This document shows positions 6,295-15,763 of a stretch of DNA of 40,078 nt, piece after piece. Each line of letters begins with the position of its first letter. Positions within the stretch are counted from its first letter, which is position 1. Source of the stretch: JBOGDS01 sp050743075 (GTDB lineage: Bacteria > Actinomycetota > Actinomycetes > Jiangellales > Jiangellaceae); the NCBI GenBank assembly GCA_050743075.1, contig JBOGDS010000027.1, positions 1 to 40,078 on the forward strand, given 5' to 3'. The position numbers and the translations under genes were made by a program. Under the pieces are notes generated by a model. The model was not told the origin of the DNA. It saw only the letters and a program-made list of their open reading frames with translations, and made no database searches.

Positions 6295-8475
6295 TCAGTC
6301 GAGAACGTTGTCGAAAGCCGTCACGAGTGAGCCGTCGTCACCGTCGAGCGACCAGAGCATCACCCCAGCGAGATTCTCGTCGTCGACCCACTGTGCCTTC
6401 TGGGCGACGAGCGTCGGGTCGTCGTAGCTCCAGAACTGACTGCCGTTGAAGAGCCAGAACGCTCCGTTGGCCGAGTCCCGGAACCGGTTGCCCGCCATGT
6501 TCTTGAGGATCTTGTAGTCCTGCACGCCTGCCTCCCACAGGCCCGGCGCAGGACCGGCGGAGGACTGGTAGAGCCCGTTGTTCGTGCTGCCGACGCCGGT
6601 CCAGCCCCGGCCGTAGGCGGGCAGACCGACGACGAGCTTCGAGCGTGGCACGCCGAGCGCGATGTAGGTGTCGATCGCCTTGTCCACGCTGAACTCCCCA
6701 GGCGACGGGTCGGCGGCCGGCGTCAGGAGCTGTGACTGGTGATTGGTCTGGTTCTCCCAGGCGCCGTGGAAGTCGTAGCCCTGAACCGTGGCGAAGTCGA
6801 GGTACTGGAAGATCGCTGGGTCGATGCCTGCCGAGATCTTTGCGGGGTCGGCGGGAAGGAACGCGCTGAGTGTGAAGTATTTGCCCTGCTCCGCGCCCGC
6901 CTCGTCGAGTTCCTGGCGCAGCCGCTGCAGCAGCAGGACGAAGTTCTGCCGGTCCTCCGGCCGCACGATGTTGCCGACGTTCCCTTCCGACGCCGGCCAT
7001 TCCCAATCGATGTCGATGCCGTCGAAGACGCCGAGACCGGAGCCTGGCCCGCCCTGCGGTTCGCCGCCGAAGATCGGCAGGTTGCCGCGGATGAACAGGT
7101 CGACGCACGACTCGGCGAACGCGCTGCGCGACGACGAGGTCAGGGCGGCGTTCGAGAAGTACCTCGACCAGGTCCAACCACCGAGGGAGATGCTGGCCCG
7201 CAGGTTGGGGTTCACGGCCTTGAGCTCCTTGATCTGGTTGAAGTTGCCGGCCAGCGGCTGGTTGAACGCGTCGGCAACGCCGTCGACACTCTCGGCGGCG
7301 GTGAACCGGCGCTGGTAGTCGGCCCAGGCGTCACCCTGCCCGGTCTGGTTGGCCTGGAAGCACTGACCTGCCTGGTTGACGTTCCCGAACGCATAGAAGA
7401 GATTCGTCAGCTTTGATCCCTGACCCAGGGCATGGACGTCGTTGAGCATGAAGTCACGCCCGTAGATGCCCCACTGGGTGAAATAGCCGACCTTCGTGAA
7501 CGCACTGCCACCACCTCCCGGCAGCGTTGTCTCGCTGACGGTGTTGCTGAGGCCGGACAGGTTGCCTGCCGCGTCACGGGCGCGGACTCGGAACGTGTAG
7601 GTCGTGTTCGGCGTCAGCCCGCCGACGGTGTGCGTCGTTCCGGTGACAGTGATGAGCAAGCTGCCATTGCGGAATACGTCGTAACCTGTGACGCCGACGT
7701 TGTCGGTCGACGCGTTCCACGCCAGCGAGACACTCGTCGCCGTCTTGCCCGTCGAGCGGAGACTGCCTGGCACGCTCGGCGGTATCGTGTCGTTCTGCGG
7801 CACCACGGTTACCGGATTGCTGAAGCCGGACAGGTTTCCGGCGCCGTCCCGGGCTCTGACCGTGAAGGTGTACGAGGTGCCGGCCGTCAACCCCGGCACG
7901 GTGTGGGTCGTGCCTGGAACGGTCACGAGGAAGCTGCCATCGCGGAACACGTCGTAACCTGTGACGCCGACGTTGTCGGTGGAAGCGTTCCAGGCCAACG
8001 ACACGCTCGTGGCCGTGGTGCCGGTCGAGCGGAGGTTGCCCGGCACGGACGGCGGTGTCGTGTCGGTGCCGCCGGCGCACGGCACGCCGTTGACCGTGCA
8101 GTTGCGTGGCTCCGTCGCACCGCCTGGCGCGGCGATGAAGCCCCAGGTCACGGATTGCCCCGGCGAGAGCGTGCCGTTCCAGGAGGCGTTGTCGAAGCGA
8201 TAGTGGTTGGGCGCAGTGAAGGTCCGCACGGAGTCCCACGACGAACTGACGGTCGTGCCGGCCGCCAGGTCGAACTCGACCCGCCAGGAAGTGATCGTTC
8301 CAGGCCCGGTGTTCGTGACCGTGTACTGGCCTTGGTATCCGGTGCCCCAGTCGGTCTCCGTGAACGTCGCGGTGGTGGCAGCGTGAGCCTGGATCGGCGT
8401 GGCGAGCAGTAGCCCGGTCGTGAGCGATGCGATGGCAGCGGCAGTCAGCGCCGCTCTGTACGGTCTGCGCCTCAT
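6295..8475 (-). CDS. Secreted GH18 chitinase with CBM2 and two FnIII domains
   Basis: 726 residues. The order is: Sec signal peptide (MRRRPYRAAL..., cleavage after about residue 32 at AHA-ATT); a carbohydrate-binding module family 2 (about 33-135, ending in the NCTVNGVPC disulfide region); two tandem fibronectin type III domains (about 137-320); a Gly linker; and a GH18 catalytic domain (about 325-726) with DGIDIDWEWP, in which Glu492 is the acid/base. It should hydrolyse chitin outside the cell, with the CBM2 binding crystalline polysaccharide. The start is placed at the ATG at 8475, because AAGGAGG lies about 8 nt upstream; the frame extends to a GTG at 8499, but that would place the ribosome-binding site inside the gene. 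It is monocistronic, with a recognisable promoter upstream and a strong terminator. Confidence 0.95.
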   Translation of the reverse strand: MRRRPYRAALTAAAIASLTTGLLLATPIQAHAATTATFTETDWGTGYQGQYTVTNTGPGTITSWRVEFDLAAGTTVSSSWDSVRTFTAPNHYRFDNASWNGTLSPGQSVTWGFIAAPGGATEPRNCTVNGVPCAGGTDTTPPSVPGNLRSTGTTATSVSLAWNASTDNVGVTGYDVFRDGSFLVTVPGTTHTVPGLTAGTSYTFTVRARDGAGNLSGFSNPVTVVPQNDTIPPSVPGSLRSTGKTATSVSLAWNASTDNVGVTGYDVFRNGSLLITVTGTTHTVGGLTPNTTYTFRVRARDAAGNLSGLSNTVSETTLPGGGGSAFTKVGYFTQWGIYGRDFMLNDVHALGQGSKLTNLFYAFGNVNQAGQCFQANQTGQGDAWADYQRRFTAAESVDGVADAFNQPLAGNFNQIKELKAVNPNLRASISLGGWTWSRYFSNAALTSSSRSAFAESCVDLFIRGNLPIFGGEPQGGPGSGLGVFDGIDIDWEWPASEGNVGNIVRPEDRQNFVLLLQRLRQELDEAGAEQGKYFTLSAFLPADPAKISAGIDPAIFQYLDFATVQGYDFHGAWENQTNHQSQLLTPAADPSPGEFSVDKAIDTYIALGVPRSKLVVGLPAYGRGWTGVGSTNNGLYQSSAGPAPGLWEAGVQDYKILKNMAGNRFRDSANGAFWLFNGSQFWSYDDPTLVAQKAQWVDDENLAGVMLWSLDGDDGSLVTAFDNVLD
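7676..7980 (-). repeat. Recent FnIII domain duplication inside the chitinase gene
   Basis: A 32-nt block is exactly repeated at 7676-7707 and 7949-7980, an offset of 273 nt (91 codons), which is one FnIII module. The two modules share SVSLAWNASTDNVGVTGYDVFR at protein level with few differences. The exact nucleotide identity indicates recent duplication or gene conversion. Confidence 0.85.
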
Positions 8476-8531
8476 GCGTGGGTCCTCCTTCGGTCTCACA
8501 TGGTGGCTGCGGGTGGCCGCGAGGAACGCAC

Positions 8532-8575
8532 AGGAAGGTTTCCTAAAAATTACATAGCTCTCAACCAGTCGTCAA
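8532..8575 (-). promoter_or_regulatory. Chitinase promoter with operator-like palindrome at the start point
   Basis: On the minus strand TTGACG (8575-8570), a 17-nt spacer and TAATTT (8552-8547) form a near-consensus -35/-10 pair. Just downstream, where transcription would begin, AGGAA-GGT-TTCCT (8532-8544) is a perfect 5-bp inverted repeat. A repressor bound there would block initiation, which fits substrate-induced control of a secreted hydrolase. The regulator is unknown; the site does not resemble the DasR-type TGGTCTAGACCA motif. Confidence 0.65.
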
Positions 8576-8874
8576 TGCCCGACTGACGACTGTGTGCCAG
8601 CGGCGCGGTCCTCGGCGTCTTCAGCAGCACCGGCCGCACGGACGATCTCGACCGCGATACCTCGCGCACGAGTCCTGCTCGCCGGGCTGGGTGATCTCTA
8701 CGGCCGAACGGCCGACACACGTGGGTGGTGCACCAGGCTCGTCGCCTTGCCGGACGAACACGACCCCAGCGGCCGCGAGAAAGCCGGGCGCTCGGACATG
8801 TCCTGCCGCCCGCTGTCCGGGGCACCCGCAATACTTGAGCCGCATCGACCGACCGGGACGAGAGGCAGCCGCCG
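8576..8874. other. Intergenic region between chitinase promoter and jetA
   Basis: About 300 nt. Short open frames exist on both strands (for example starting near 8592) but show no ribosome-binding site, no conserved motif, and run into jetA in other frames. The jetA promoter must lie here. ATACTTGAG near 8831 is AT-richer than its surroundings, but I see no convincing -35/-10 pair. Confidence 0.5.
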
Positions 8875-10446
8875 GTGGCGCACGACTTCCAGCCCTTCGC
8901 CCACCTCACTACGCCCAACGCAGCGCTCTACCGCCGCATCATGGGTGTCTTCGTCGACGCCAAGCGCCGGTTCACCGTCCATCTGCGACCTGACGACGTG
9001 CGCGAGGTGCTCGTCGCTCGGGGTGGCGAGCCCATCGACATCGCCGATGTCACCGAGTCGCTGAACAAGCTGAGCAGCGACGAGTGGGGCAACCTGCGGG
9101 CCGATCCCGACACCGGCCGGGTCACCACCGTCGAGGACTTTCACCGCGCCCGGTTCCTCTACCAGCTCAGCCAACGCGGCGAGGCCGCAGAGCAGGCACT
9201 GCAGGCCTACGACGACGCGCTGGGCCGTCGCGGCGCCTTGCAGGCCGTGGCCCTGGTCGACATTGCCACCCAGCTCCGGGCGCTGCTCAGCCTGGCCCAG
9301 CAAGACGAGCCCGACCGCGCCAAGGTCCACCTCCTGTTGCGTGGGCTCGTCGACAGGTTCACTGACCTGGCCGACAATGCACAGGCGTTCATGAGTTCAT
9401 TGCAGCGCTCGATCGACCTGCACGACGCCGACGCTGAGGCCTTCGTCGCTTACAAGGACCAGCTCATCGACTATCTCGAGCGGTTCATCAAGGATCTCGT
9501 CGCCACCGGAGCCGAGATCGCCACCCTGGTCGAGAGCCTCGAGCAGGCCGGAGTCGACAGCTTGCTCGCCAGCGCGGCGTGGCGCGAGGCCGAGGACGCC
9601 GCGCCCGACTCCGCACCCAGCGCCGCCGACGACCCCCGCCAGCTCGCATTCGACCACCTGCACGCGTTGTGGCGCGAACGATGGCAGGGGTTCCGGCAGT
9701 GGTTCGTCAGCCAGCCACACCACCCGAGCCAGGCCAAGCTGCTGCGCTCGCGGGCGAGAGCCGCGATCCCGCAGCTTCTCCAGGTGGTGGCCACGCTCAA
9801 CGACCGGCGAGCTGGGCGGTCCGACCGCTCGGCGGACTTCCGCGCTCTTGCCCGGTGGTTCGCCCACGCGCCCGACGAGGCCAGCATGCACCGGCTCTGG
9901 CGATCGTCCTTCGGCCTGCAGGCATCCCGGCATCTGGCGATCCCGGCAGCCACCCTCGCCGAGCGCGACGAGCACCCGGTCGCTCCCAGCACGCCGTGGT
10001 CGCAAGCGTCGCCGTTGTCGATCAGCCCGCAGCTGCGCCGCACCGGCAGCTACGAGCGGCGCGGCAAGCCGCACCGCGTCCTCGACCGAGCGCAGGCCAG
10101 ACGGCAGCTTGCCGAACTGGTCGCCGAGCAGGCCGAGCAGACCGCCCAGGCCCGCCGCCGGCTGGCCACCGCCCGGCCCACCCGCCTCGCAGAGGTCGGA
10201 CAGCTCGATCACGCGTCCTTCGAGCTGTTCCTCCGGGTGCTGGGCGATGCCCTCGCCGCACGTCGTCCCGACCAACGCCACGTCGTGACCACGACTGCTG
10301 ACGGCAGCATGGAAATCCGCCTGACCAGCCTCGACGACGGCACCGTCGCCGAGATCCCCACCGCTACCGGCATCCTCCGCGGCCCCGACCACCTGGTCGA
10401 GATTGTCGACCTGACCGAAGTCGACGACATCGAGGTGGCGTCGTGA
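8875..10446 (+). CDS. jetA: Wadjet type II subunit JetA (TIGR02677 family)
   Basis: 523 residues. The N-terminus (LTTPNAALYRRIMGVFVDAKRRF...LRPDDVREVL, then WGNLRADPDTGRVTTVEDFHRARFLYQLS) is characteristic of TIGR02677 proteins, the JetA of type II Wadjet. It is predicted to be mostly helical, with winged-helix-like N-terminal and coiled-coil-prone central regions, consistent with the kleisin (MukF-like) role of JetA in bridging the heads of the JetC dimer. Start: the GTG at 8875 is the first start before the conserved N-terminus; only a weak GAGGC precedes it. The stop overlaps the jetB start (GTGA), so the two are translationally coupled. The system recognises and cleaves closed circular plasmid DNA in known members. 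Confidence 0.9.
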   Translation: MAHDFQPFAHLTTPNAALYRRIMGVFVDAKRRFTVHLRPDDVREVLVARGGEPIDIADVTESLNKLSSDEWGNLRADPDTGRVTTVEDFHRARFLYQLSQRGEAAEQALQAYDDALGRRGALQAVALVDIATQLRALLSLAQQDEPDRAKVHLLLRGLVDRFTDLADNAQAFMSSLQRSIDLHDADAEAFVAYKDQLIDYLERFIKDLVATGAEIATLVESLEQAGVDSLLASAAWREAEDAAPDSAPSAADDPRQLAFDHLHALWRERWQGFRQWFVSQPHHPSQAKLLRSRARAAIPQLLQVVATLNDRRAGRSDRSADFRALARWFAHAPDEASMHRLWRSSFGLQASRHLAIPAATLAERDEHPVAPSTPWSQASPLSISPQLRRTGSYERRGKPHRVLDRAQARRQLAELVAEQAEQTAQARRRLATARPTRLAEVGQLDHASFELFLRVLGDALAARRPDQRHVVTTTADGSMEIRLTSLDDGTVAEIPTATGILRGPDHLVEIVDLTEVDDIEVAS

Positions 10447-11642
10447 CAGCCTCGCTCACCGATGCGCTGTCGGCGACCCGCTCCGATCAACTCCGCCGGG
10501 GCGCCCGAGCGCTGCTGAGCCGGCCCTTGCTGCGAGCCACTGGCGCCGATGCCGAGGCGTTCCGGCTGGTCTGCCGCCACGCCGACGAGCTGCGCGCCTG
10601 GTTCGACCGCAACACCGGCTGGTACCTGTTCGCCGACAGCGACGTCGCCAGGCTGGTCAAGACCACCGCACACCAGGACGCCACCCACCCGGCTCGCGAT
10701 CCCCGCTCGAAGCTGCCGTTCGGGCGGCGGCGCTACGTGCTGACCTGCCTGGCGCTGGCCATGCTCGAACGGGCCGACGCCCAGGTCACGCTGGGCCGGC
10801 TGGCCGAGCAGCTGGTGCTGGCCGCCGCCGATCCCGACCTGACCGAGGCCGGCGTGACGTTCCACCTCGAAGGCCGAGACCAGCGTGGCGACCTGGTCGC
10901 CGTTGTCCGTCTGCTGCTCGGCCTCGGTGTGTTGACCAGGGTGGCGGGCGACGAGGATGCCTTCGTCCGCGACAACGCCGATGTGCTCTACGACGTCGAG
11001 CGCCGGGTGATCGCCACGATGCTGGCCAGCCGCCGCGGTCCGTCGACCATCGACGAGGCGACGTTCGAGGCTCGGCTCGCCACCCTGACCGGCGAGGTCG
11101 TCCCCGACAGCGACGACCTTCGCAACCGGGCCATCCGGTTCCAGCTGACCCGGCGGCTGCTCGACGAGCCGGTGCTCTACTACGACGACCTCGACGACGC
11201 CGAGCTGGCCTACCTGACCCGGCAGCGCACGGCGATCACCACCCGCATCACCGAACTGACCGGCCTGGTGCCCGAAGTTCGGGGCGAGGGCATTGCCATG
11301 GTCGACCCGCACGACGACCTGACTGACGTCCGGATGCCCGACACCGGTACCGACGGCCATGTCACCCTCCTGCTCGCCGAGCACCTCAGCGCACAGGGCG
11401 AGCGGGTCGTGCCGCTCACCGAGCTTCACGGTCACGTCAGGACGCTGGCGAAGCAGCACCAGACGTACTGGCGGCGCGACGCCACCGAGGCCGGCGCCGA
11501 CGTCGAGCTGACCCGGCTCGCGATGGCCAAGCTGGAGGCGCTGCGCCTGATCCGCCGTCATCCCGACGGCGTCAGCGCGCGCCCGGCAATCGGCCGATTC
11601 GCCCTGTCCGAGCCCACGATCCAGCAGGGACGCAGGTCATGA
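10443..11642 (+). CDS. jetB: Wadjet type II subunit JetB (TIGR02678/DUF2398)
   Basis: 399 residues. The blocks WYLFADSDVARLVKT, HPARDP...FGRRRYVLTCLALAMLERADAQVTLGRLAEQL, and near the C-terminus TYWRRDATE are those of the TIGR02678 family. In Wadjet complexes JetB is the KITE-type (MukE-like) winged-helix subunit that binds the kleisin JetA and DNA. It starts at a GTG overlapping the JetA stop by 4 nt and ends overlapping the JetC start (ATGA), so stoichiometric coupled translation of A, B and C is expected. No unusual features; no TTA codons were seen in jetA or jetB, unlike the next two genes. Confidence 0.9.
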   Translation: MTASLTDALSATRSDQLRRGARALLSRPLLRATGADAEAFRLVCRHADELRAWFDRNTGWYLFADSDVARLVKTTAHQDATHPARDPRSKLPFGRRRYVLTCLALAMLERADAQVTLGRLAEQLVLAAADPDLTEAGVTFHLEGRDQRGDLVAVVRLLLGLGVLTRVAGDEDAFVRDNADVLYDVERRVIATMLASRRGPSTIDEATFEARLATLTGEVVPDSDDLRNRAIRFQLTRRLLDEPVLYYDDLDDAELAYLTRQRTAITTRITELTGLVPEVRGEGIAMVDPHDDLTDVRMPDTGTDGHVTLLLAEHLSAQGERVVPLTELHGHVRTLAKQHQTYWRRDATEAGADVELTRLAMAKLEALRLIRRHPDGVSARPAIGRFALSEPTIQQGRRS

Positions 11643-14600
11643 CCAACGGGCGGCCCGACCCGAAACGGTCCCGCTGGCAGCCGTTGCGTGCCGGGCTGAT
11701 CGACCTGTTCTACTACGACGTCGAGGAGTTCTGGTTCCGCGACGGCCGCCTTTTGCTGCGTGGCAACAACGGCACCGGAAAGTCCAAGGTGCTTGCGCTC
11801 ACCCTGCCGTTCCTTCTCGACGGCGACCTCTCACCGCACCGCGTCGAGCCCGACGCCGACCCGAAGAAACGGATGGAGTGGAACCTCCTGCTCGGCGGCG
11901 ACCACCCGCACCCCGAGCGGCTGGGCTACACCTGGCTGGAGTTCGGCCGGCGGCGCGACGACGGCACGTCCGAGTTCCGCACGCTGGGCTGCGGACTCAA
12001 GGCGGTAGCGGGCCGGGGCATCGCCAGGCATTGGTTCTTCCTCACCGACCAGCGCGTCGGCCATGATCTCGACCTGGTCGATGCCACCCGCACGGCGTTG
12101 ACGCGCGACCGCTTGGCCGAGGCGCTCGCCGGCCGTGGCACGATCCACGAGCGGGCGCACGAGTACCGGCGGGCCGTCGACGAAGCGCTATTCGGCCTCG
12201 GCGAGCAGCGCTATGCGGCGCTCGTCGACCTGCTGGTGCAGCTCCGCCAGCCGCACCTGTCCAAGCGGCCCAACGAGAAGGCGCTGTCCGCCGCGCTCAC
12301 CGAGGCTCTGCCGCCGCTGGACCAAGCGGTCGTGGCCGACGTCGCAGAAGCCTTCCGCAGCCTCGAGGACGACCGCGCCGCACTCCGCTCGGTCGAAGAC
12401 TCCAGCCGAGCGGCGTCGTCGTTTCTCGCCCACTACCGGCGGTACGCCGGCGTCGCGTCCCGCCGGCGCGCGGCCCTGCCACGCAAGGCGCAGGTGGCGT
12501 ACGAGGCCGTCAACCGCAACCTCACCGAGGCACAGGCCGCCCACGACTCCGCCCAGCAGGCCGTCGACGACGCCGAGACCGCCCTGGCCGAGCTCGACGC
12601 CGGCACGGCCCGGCTGCGCGCGCAGGATGAGACCCTTCGATCCAGCCCGCAGATGCGCAGCGCCCGCGAGCTCGAACATGCCGCCAACCATGCCCGCACC
12701 AGCGCTGAGACCGGCGAACGGCTGAAACGCGAGCGTGCGCACGCCGCCGATCAGCTCGCCGGGCGCGAGGCCAGGGCGGCCGAGGCGGAGACCCGGGCCG
12801 ACCGGGCGGCCGACGAGCTCGACACCGCCCGCGAGGCGGCCACAGCGACCGCAAGGATCGCTCGGGTCGACCGCGAGCACTCCGAGCGGATCGACGCCAA
12901 CCTCGAGGGCACCCAGGCCGGCGACCTGCGGCACGCCGCCGAGCAGATCACCGAACGCCAGCACCGCGCTGTCGGTCACGTCCAGCAGCTGCTCGACACG
13001 CTCGCTGCCCGCCGCGACGACCTCGCGGCTGCTCGCCGGCGCGCCGACGAGCTCACCGCCGAGGCCGCCCAGCTCGCCGAACAGCGCCGCACAGCCGCCA
13101 CCGACGTGCGCGCTCGTGGCGCCGAGCTGATCTCCCAGACCCGCCGCTACCTGGACGGCACCGTCGAACTGGCTGTGCTCGATCCCGCCTCGACGCTGGC
13201 TGCGCTCGAGCTGTGGGTCGAGACCATCGACGGCGCCAACCCGGTGCGCGCAGCCGTCGACGCCGGCCACCAAGCAGCCACGGCGGAGATCGCTCGTGCC
13301 GGCGCCACACTCGGCGCCCGGCATGCCGCGACGGCGCAAGAGCGCGACACCCTCACCGACGAGATCTCCCGCCTCGAAGGCGGCGAGCTGCGCGCTCCTC
13401 CGGCCGCCCACACCCGCGCCGCCGGCGACCGCGCCGGCCGTCCTGGCGCGCCGCTGTGGCGGCTGGTCGACTTCGTCGATCATCTCGCCGACGACGACCG
13501 GGCTGGGATAGAGGCCGCGCTCGAGGCCGCGGGCATCCTCGACGCGTGGGTGACACCGGACGGTGAGCTGCTCTCACCCGACACCCACGACGTCGTGGTG
13601 GGCGCCCACGCCGACCTCCCACAGCCTGCCGTCAGCCTCGCTTCGGTGCTACGGCCGGCCGTCGACCGCGACGACACCCAGGCCGGGGCGGTCGACGACA
13701 CCGTGATCGCCGGCCTGCTCAGCGCCATCGGACATGGCGCCGGCCAGGGCAGTGTCTGGGTCAGCGCCGATGGCCAGTTCCGCCTCGGCGTGCTCGACGG
13801 AGCGTGGCACAAGCCCGCCGCGGAGTACGTCGGCAGTGGTGCCCGTGAGGCGGCCCGCCGAGCCCGCCTGGCCCAGCTGCGCGCCGATCTGGCGGGCGTC
13901 GAACGCGACCTCGCAGAGATCGCCGCCGCGGAGCATGAGCTTGGTCGGCGCCGCGCCGTCCTCGCCGACGAGGTCGCTGCCTGCCCAGACGACGACGAGG
14001 TGCGCACCGCTCACGCGACGATCACCGCGTTGGCCGCCCAGCAGCGCCACCTGGACGAACGCATGACCCGCGCCGGCGAGGCGGTAGCCGCGGCGACGTC
14101 ACAGACGGACCAGGCAGATACCGAGCTGGCCGACGGTGCGTCCGAACTGCGGCTTCCCACCGACGCCGGATCACTCGCTGCGATCCGCGACGGCCTGTCC
14201 CGCTACCGCGAAGCGTTGGCTGCCCTGTGGCCAGCGGTGCGCAACCTGCGCGATGCCCGCCGCCAGTTGGCTGAGGCGGGCGGCGACGTCGAGTCGGCCC
14301 GGACGGCGCTTTCCGAACGGACGTCACTGGCAGCCGCTGCCGCCAACGCGGCCGAGGCTGCCGCGGTCCGGCACCAGACACTCGCCGACAGCGTCGGAAC
14401 CGCGGTGGCCGAGCTGGAGCGCCGCCTCGCCGACGTCGGCACCCAGTTGCGCCGGTGCGAGGCCGACACGAAGGCGACCCGGGCGCGGCGGGACCACGCG
14501 CTCAGTGACCGCGGCAACGCCGAGGGCCAGCTGACGCGGTTGCAGGTCGAACTCGATACCGCGACCCAGCAGCGGGCCGAGGCAGCCGAGTCGCTGCGCC

Positions 14601-15763
14601 GGTTCGCCGCGACCGGGCTGCTCGCCGTCGCGCTGCCCGACCAGGACGTACCCGACGCCGAAACCGGCTGGGCACCCAATCCCACCGTGCTGCTCGCCCG
14701 GCAGATCGACCGTGCGTTGGCCGAGGTCCCGGATGACGACGACTCCTGGGAGCGGGTCCAGCGCCGGGTCGACGAGGAGCTCAAGGCGCTCGCCGACACG
14801 CTGAGCCGCTACGGCCACACCGCGTCGTCGCGGCTGCAGGAGGACGGCATCGTCGTCGACGTGACCTTCCTGGGGCGCTCGGCGAGCGTCCCAGCACTCG
14901 TCGACGCCCTCTCCGCCGACGTCGACGAGCGGCAGCGCCTGCTCAACGCCCACGAGCGGGAGATCCTAGAGAACCACCTGGTCAACGAGGTCGCCAGCAC
15001 GCTGCAGGAGCTGATCTCCGCGGCCGAGCAACAGGTGGCCCAGATGAACGCCGAGCTCTCCGAGCGGCCCATGAGCACCGGCATGCGGCTGCGGCTGCGG
15101 TGGCTGCCGGTCGAGGACGGACCGGACGGCCTGCCGGCCGCCAGGGAGCGCTTGTTACGGCAGAGCTCCGATGCATGGTCCGAAGACGACCGTGCTGCCG
15201 TGGGCGAGTTCCTACAGGCGAGAATCGCCGAGGTCCGCGCCCAAGACACCACGGGCACCTGGATCGAGCATCTCGCCGAGGCGCTCGACTACCGGCGCTG
15301 GCACCGCTTCGCGATCCAGCGGCACCAGAACGGCCAGTGGCGCTCCGCGACCGGTCCGGCCTCGGGCGGCGAGCGGGTGCTGGCGGCCAGCGTCCCATTG
15401 TTCGCCGCGGCGTCGGCGCACTGTGCCTCGGCCGGCAACCCGCACGCGCCCAGGCTGGTCACCCTGGACGAGGCGTTCGCCGGTGTCGACGACACCGCCC
15501 GCGCCGAGTACCTCGGGCTGCTGGCCGCGTTCGACCTCGATGTCGTGATGACCAGCGAGCGCGAGTGGGGCTGCTACCCGCAGGTGCCCGGCCTGGGCAT
15601 CTCGCAGCTGTCCCGCACCGAGGACATCCCGGCCGTGCTCGTCACCCAGTGGGAGTGGGACGGCCGGCGACGGTCCCGGCTCGACCGCCCGGTTGCCGTG
15701 GCCGTGGGCGCCGGCTCGGAGTCGCAGCCCGCTGGAACGGACCAGCACAGCCTGTGGGCATAG
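11639..15763 (+). CDS. jetC: Wadjet type II SMC-like ATPase JetC (TIGR02680)
   Basis: 1374 residues, the SMC/MukB-like motor of the complex. The Walker A is GNNGTGKS (residues 42-49), the ABC signature is ASGGER (Ser1242), and the Walker B is LVTLDEAF (Asp1277, Glu1278). The two halves of the head therefore sit at the ends, with long Ala/Arg/Glu-rich coiled-coil arms between. Near residues 590-750 a non-coiled globular segment (LVDFVDHLADDDRAGIEAALEAAGI..., then VWVSADGQFRLGV) marks the hinge side. Known Wadjet JetC dimers extrude DNA loops to test molecule size and topology. The frame is intact over 4.1 kb. A rare TTA leucine codon occurs at residue 1173 (15155-15157). The gene overlaps jetB by 4 nt and jetD by 10 nt. 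Confidence 0.95.
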   Translation: MTNGRPDPKRSRWQPLRAGLIDLFYYDVEEFWFRDGRLLLRGNNGTGKSKVLALTLPFLLDGDLSPHRVEPDADPKKRMEWNLLLGGDHPHPERLGYTWLEFGRRRDDGTSEFRTLGCGLKAVAGRGIARHWFFLTDQRVGHDLDLVDATRTALTRDRLAEALAGRGTIHERAHEYRRAVDEALFGLGEQRYAALVDLLVQLRQPHLSKRPNEKALSAALTEALPPLDQAVVADVAEAFRSLEDDRAALRSVEDSSRAASSFLAHYRRYAGVASRRRAALPRKAQVAYEAVNRNLTEAQAAHDSAQQAVDDAETALAELDAGTARLRAQDETLRSSPQMRSARELEHAANHARTSAETGERLKRERAHAADQLAGREARAAEAETRADRAADELDTAREAATATARIARVDREHSERIDANLEGTQAGDLRHAAEQITERQHRAVGHVQQLLDTLAARRDDLAAARRRADELTAEAAQLAEQRRTAATDVRARGAELISQTRRYLDGTVELAVLDPASTLAALELWVETIDGANPVRAAVDAGHQAATAEIARAGATLGARHAATAQERDTLTDEISRLEGGELRAPPAAHTRAAGDRAGRPGAPLWRLVDFVDHLADDDRAGIEAALEAAGILDAWVTPDGELLSPDTHDVVVGAHADLPQPAVSLASVLRPAVDRDDTQAGAVDDTVIAGLLSAIGHGAGQGSVWVSADGQFRLGVLDGAWHKPAAEYVGSGAREAARRARLAQLRADLAGVERDLAEIAAAEHELGRRRAVLADEVAACPDDDEVRTAHATITALAAQQRHLDERMTRAGEAVAAATSQTDQADTELADGASELRLPTDAGSLAAIRDGLSRYREALAALWPAVRNLRDARRQLAEAGGDVESARTALSERTSLAAAAANAAEAAAVRHQTLADSVGTAVAELERRLADVGTQLRRCEADTKATRARRDHALSDRGNAEGQLTRLQVELDTATQQRAEAAESLRRFAATGLLAVALPDQDVPDAETGWAPNPTVLLARQIDRALAEVPDDDDSWERVQRRVDEELKALADTLSRYGHTASSRLQEDGIVVDVTFLGRSASVPALVDALSADVDERQRLLNAHEREILENHLVNEVASTLQELISAAEQQVAQMNAELSERPMSTGMRLRLRWLPVEDGPDGLPAARERLLRQSSDAWSEDDRAAVGEFLQARIAEVRAQDTTGTWIEHLAEALDYRRWHRFAIQRHQNGQWRSATGPASGGERVLAASVPLFAAASAHCASAGNPHAPRLVTLDEAFAGVDDTARAEYLGLLAAFDLDVVMTSEREWGCYPQVPGLGISQLSRTEDIPAVLVTQWEWDGRRRSRLDRPVAVAVGAGSESQPAGTDQHSLWA

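Noticed and set aside
15100..15753. Upstream part of the jetD open frame
   Set aside because: It overlaps the JetC signature and Walker B region in another frame; the conserved JetD N-terminus begins at the GTG at 15754.
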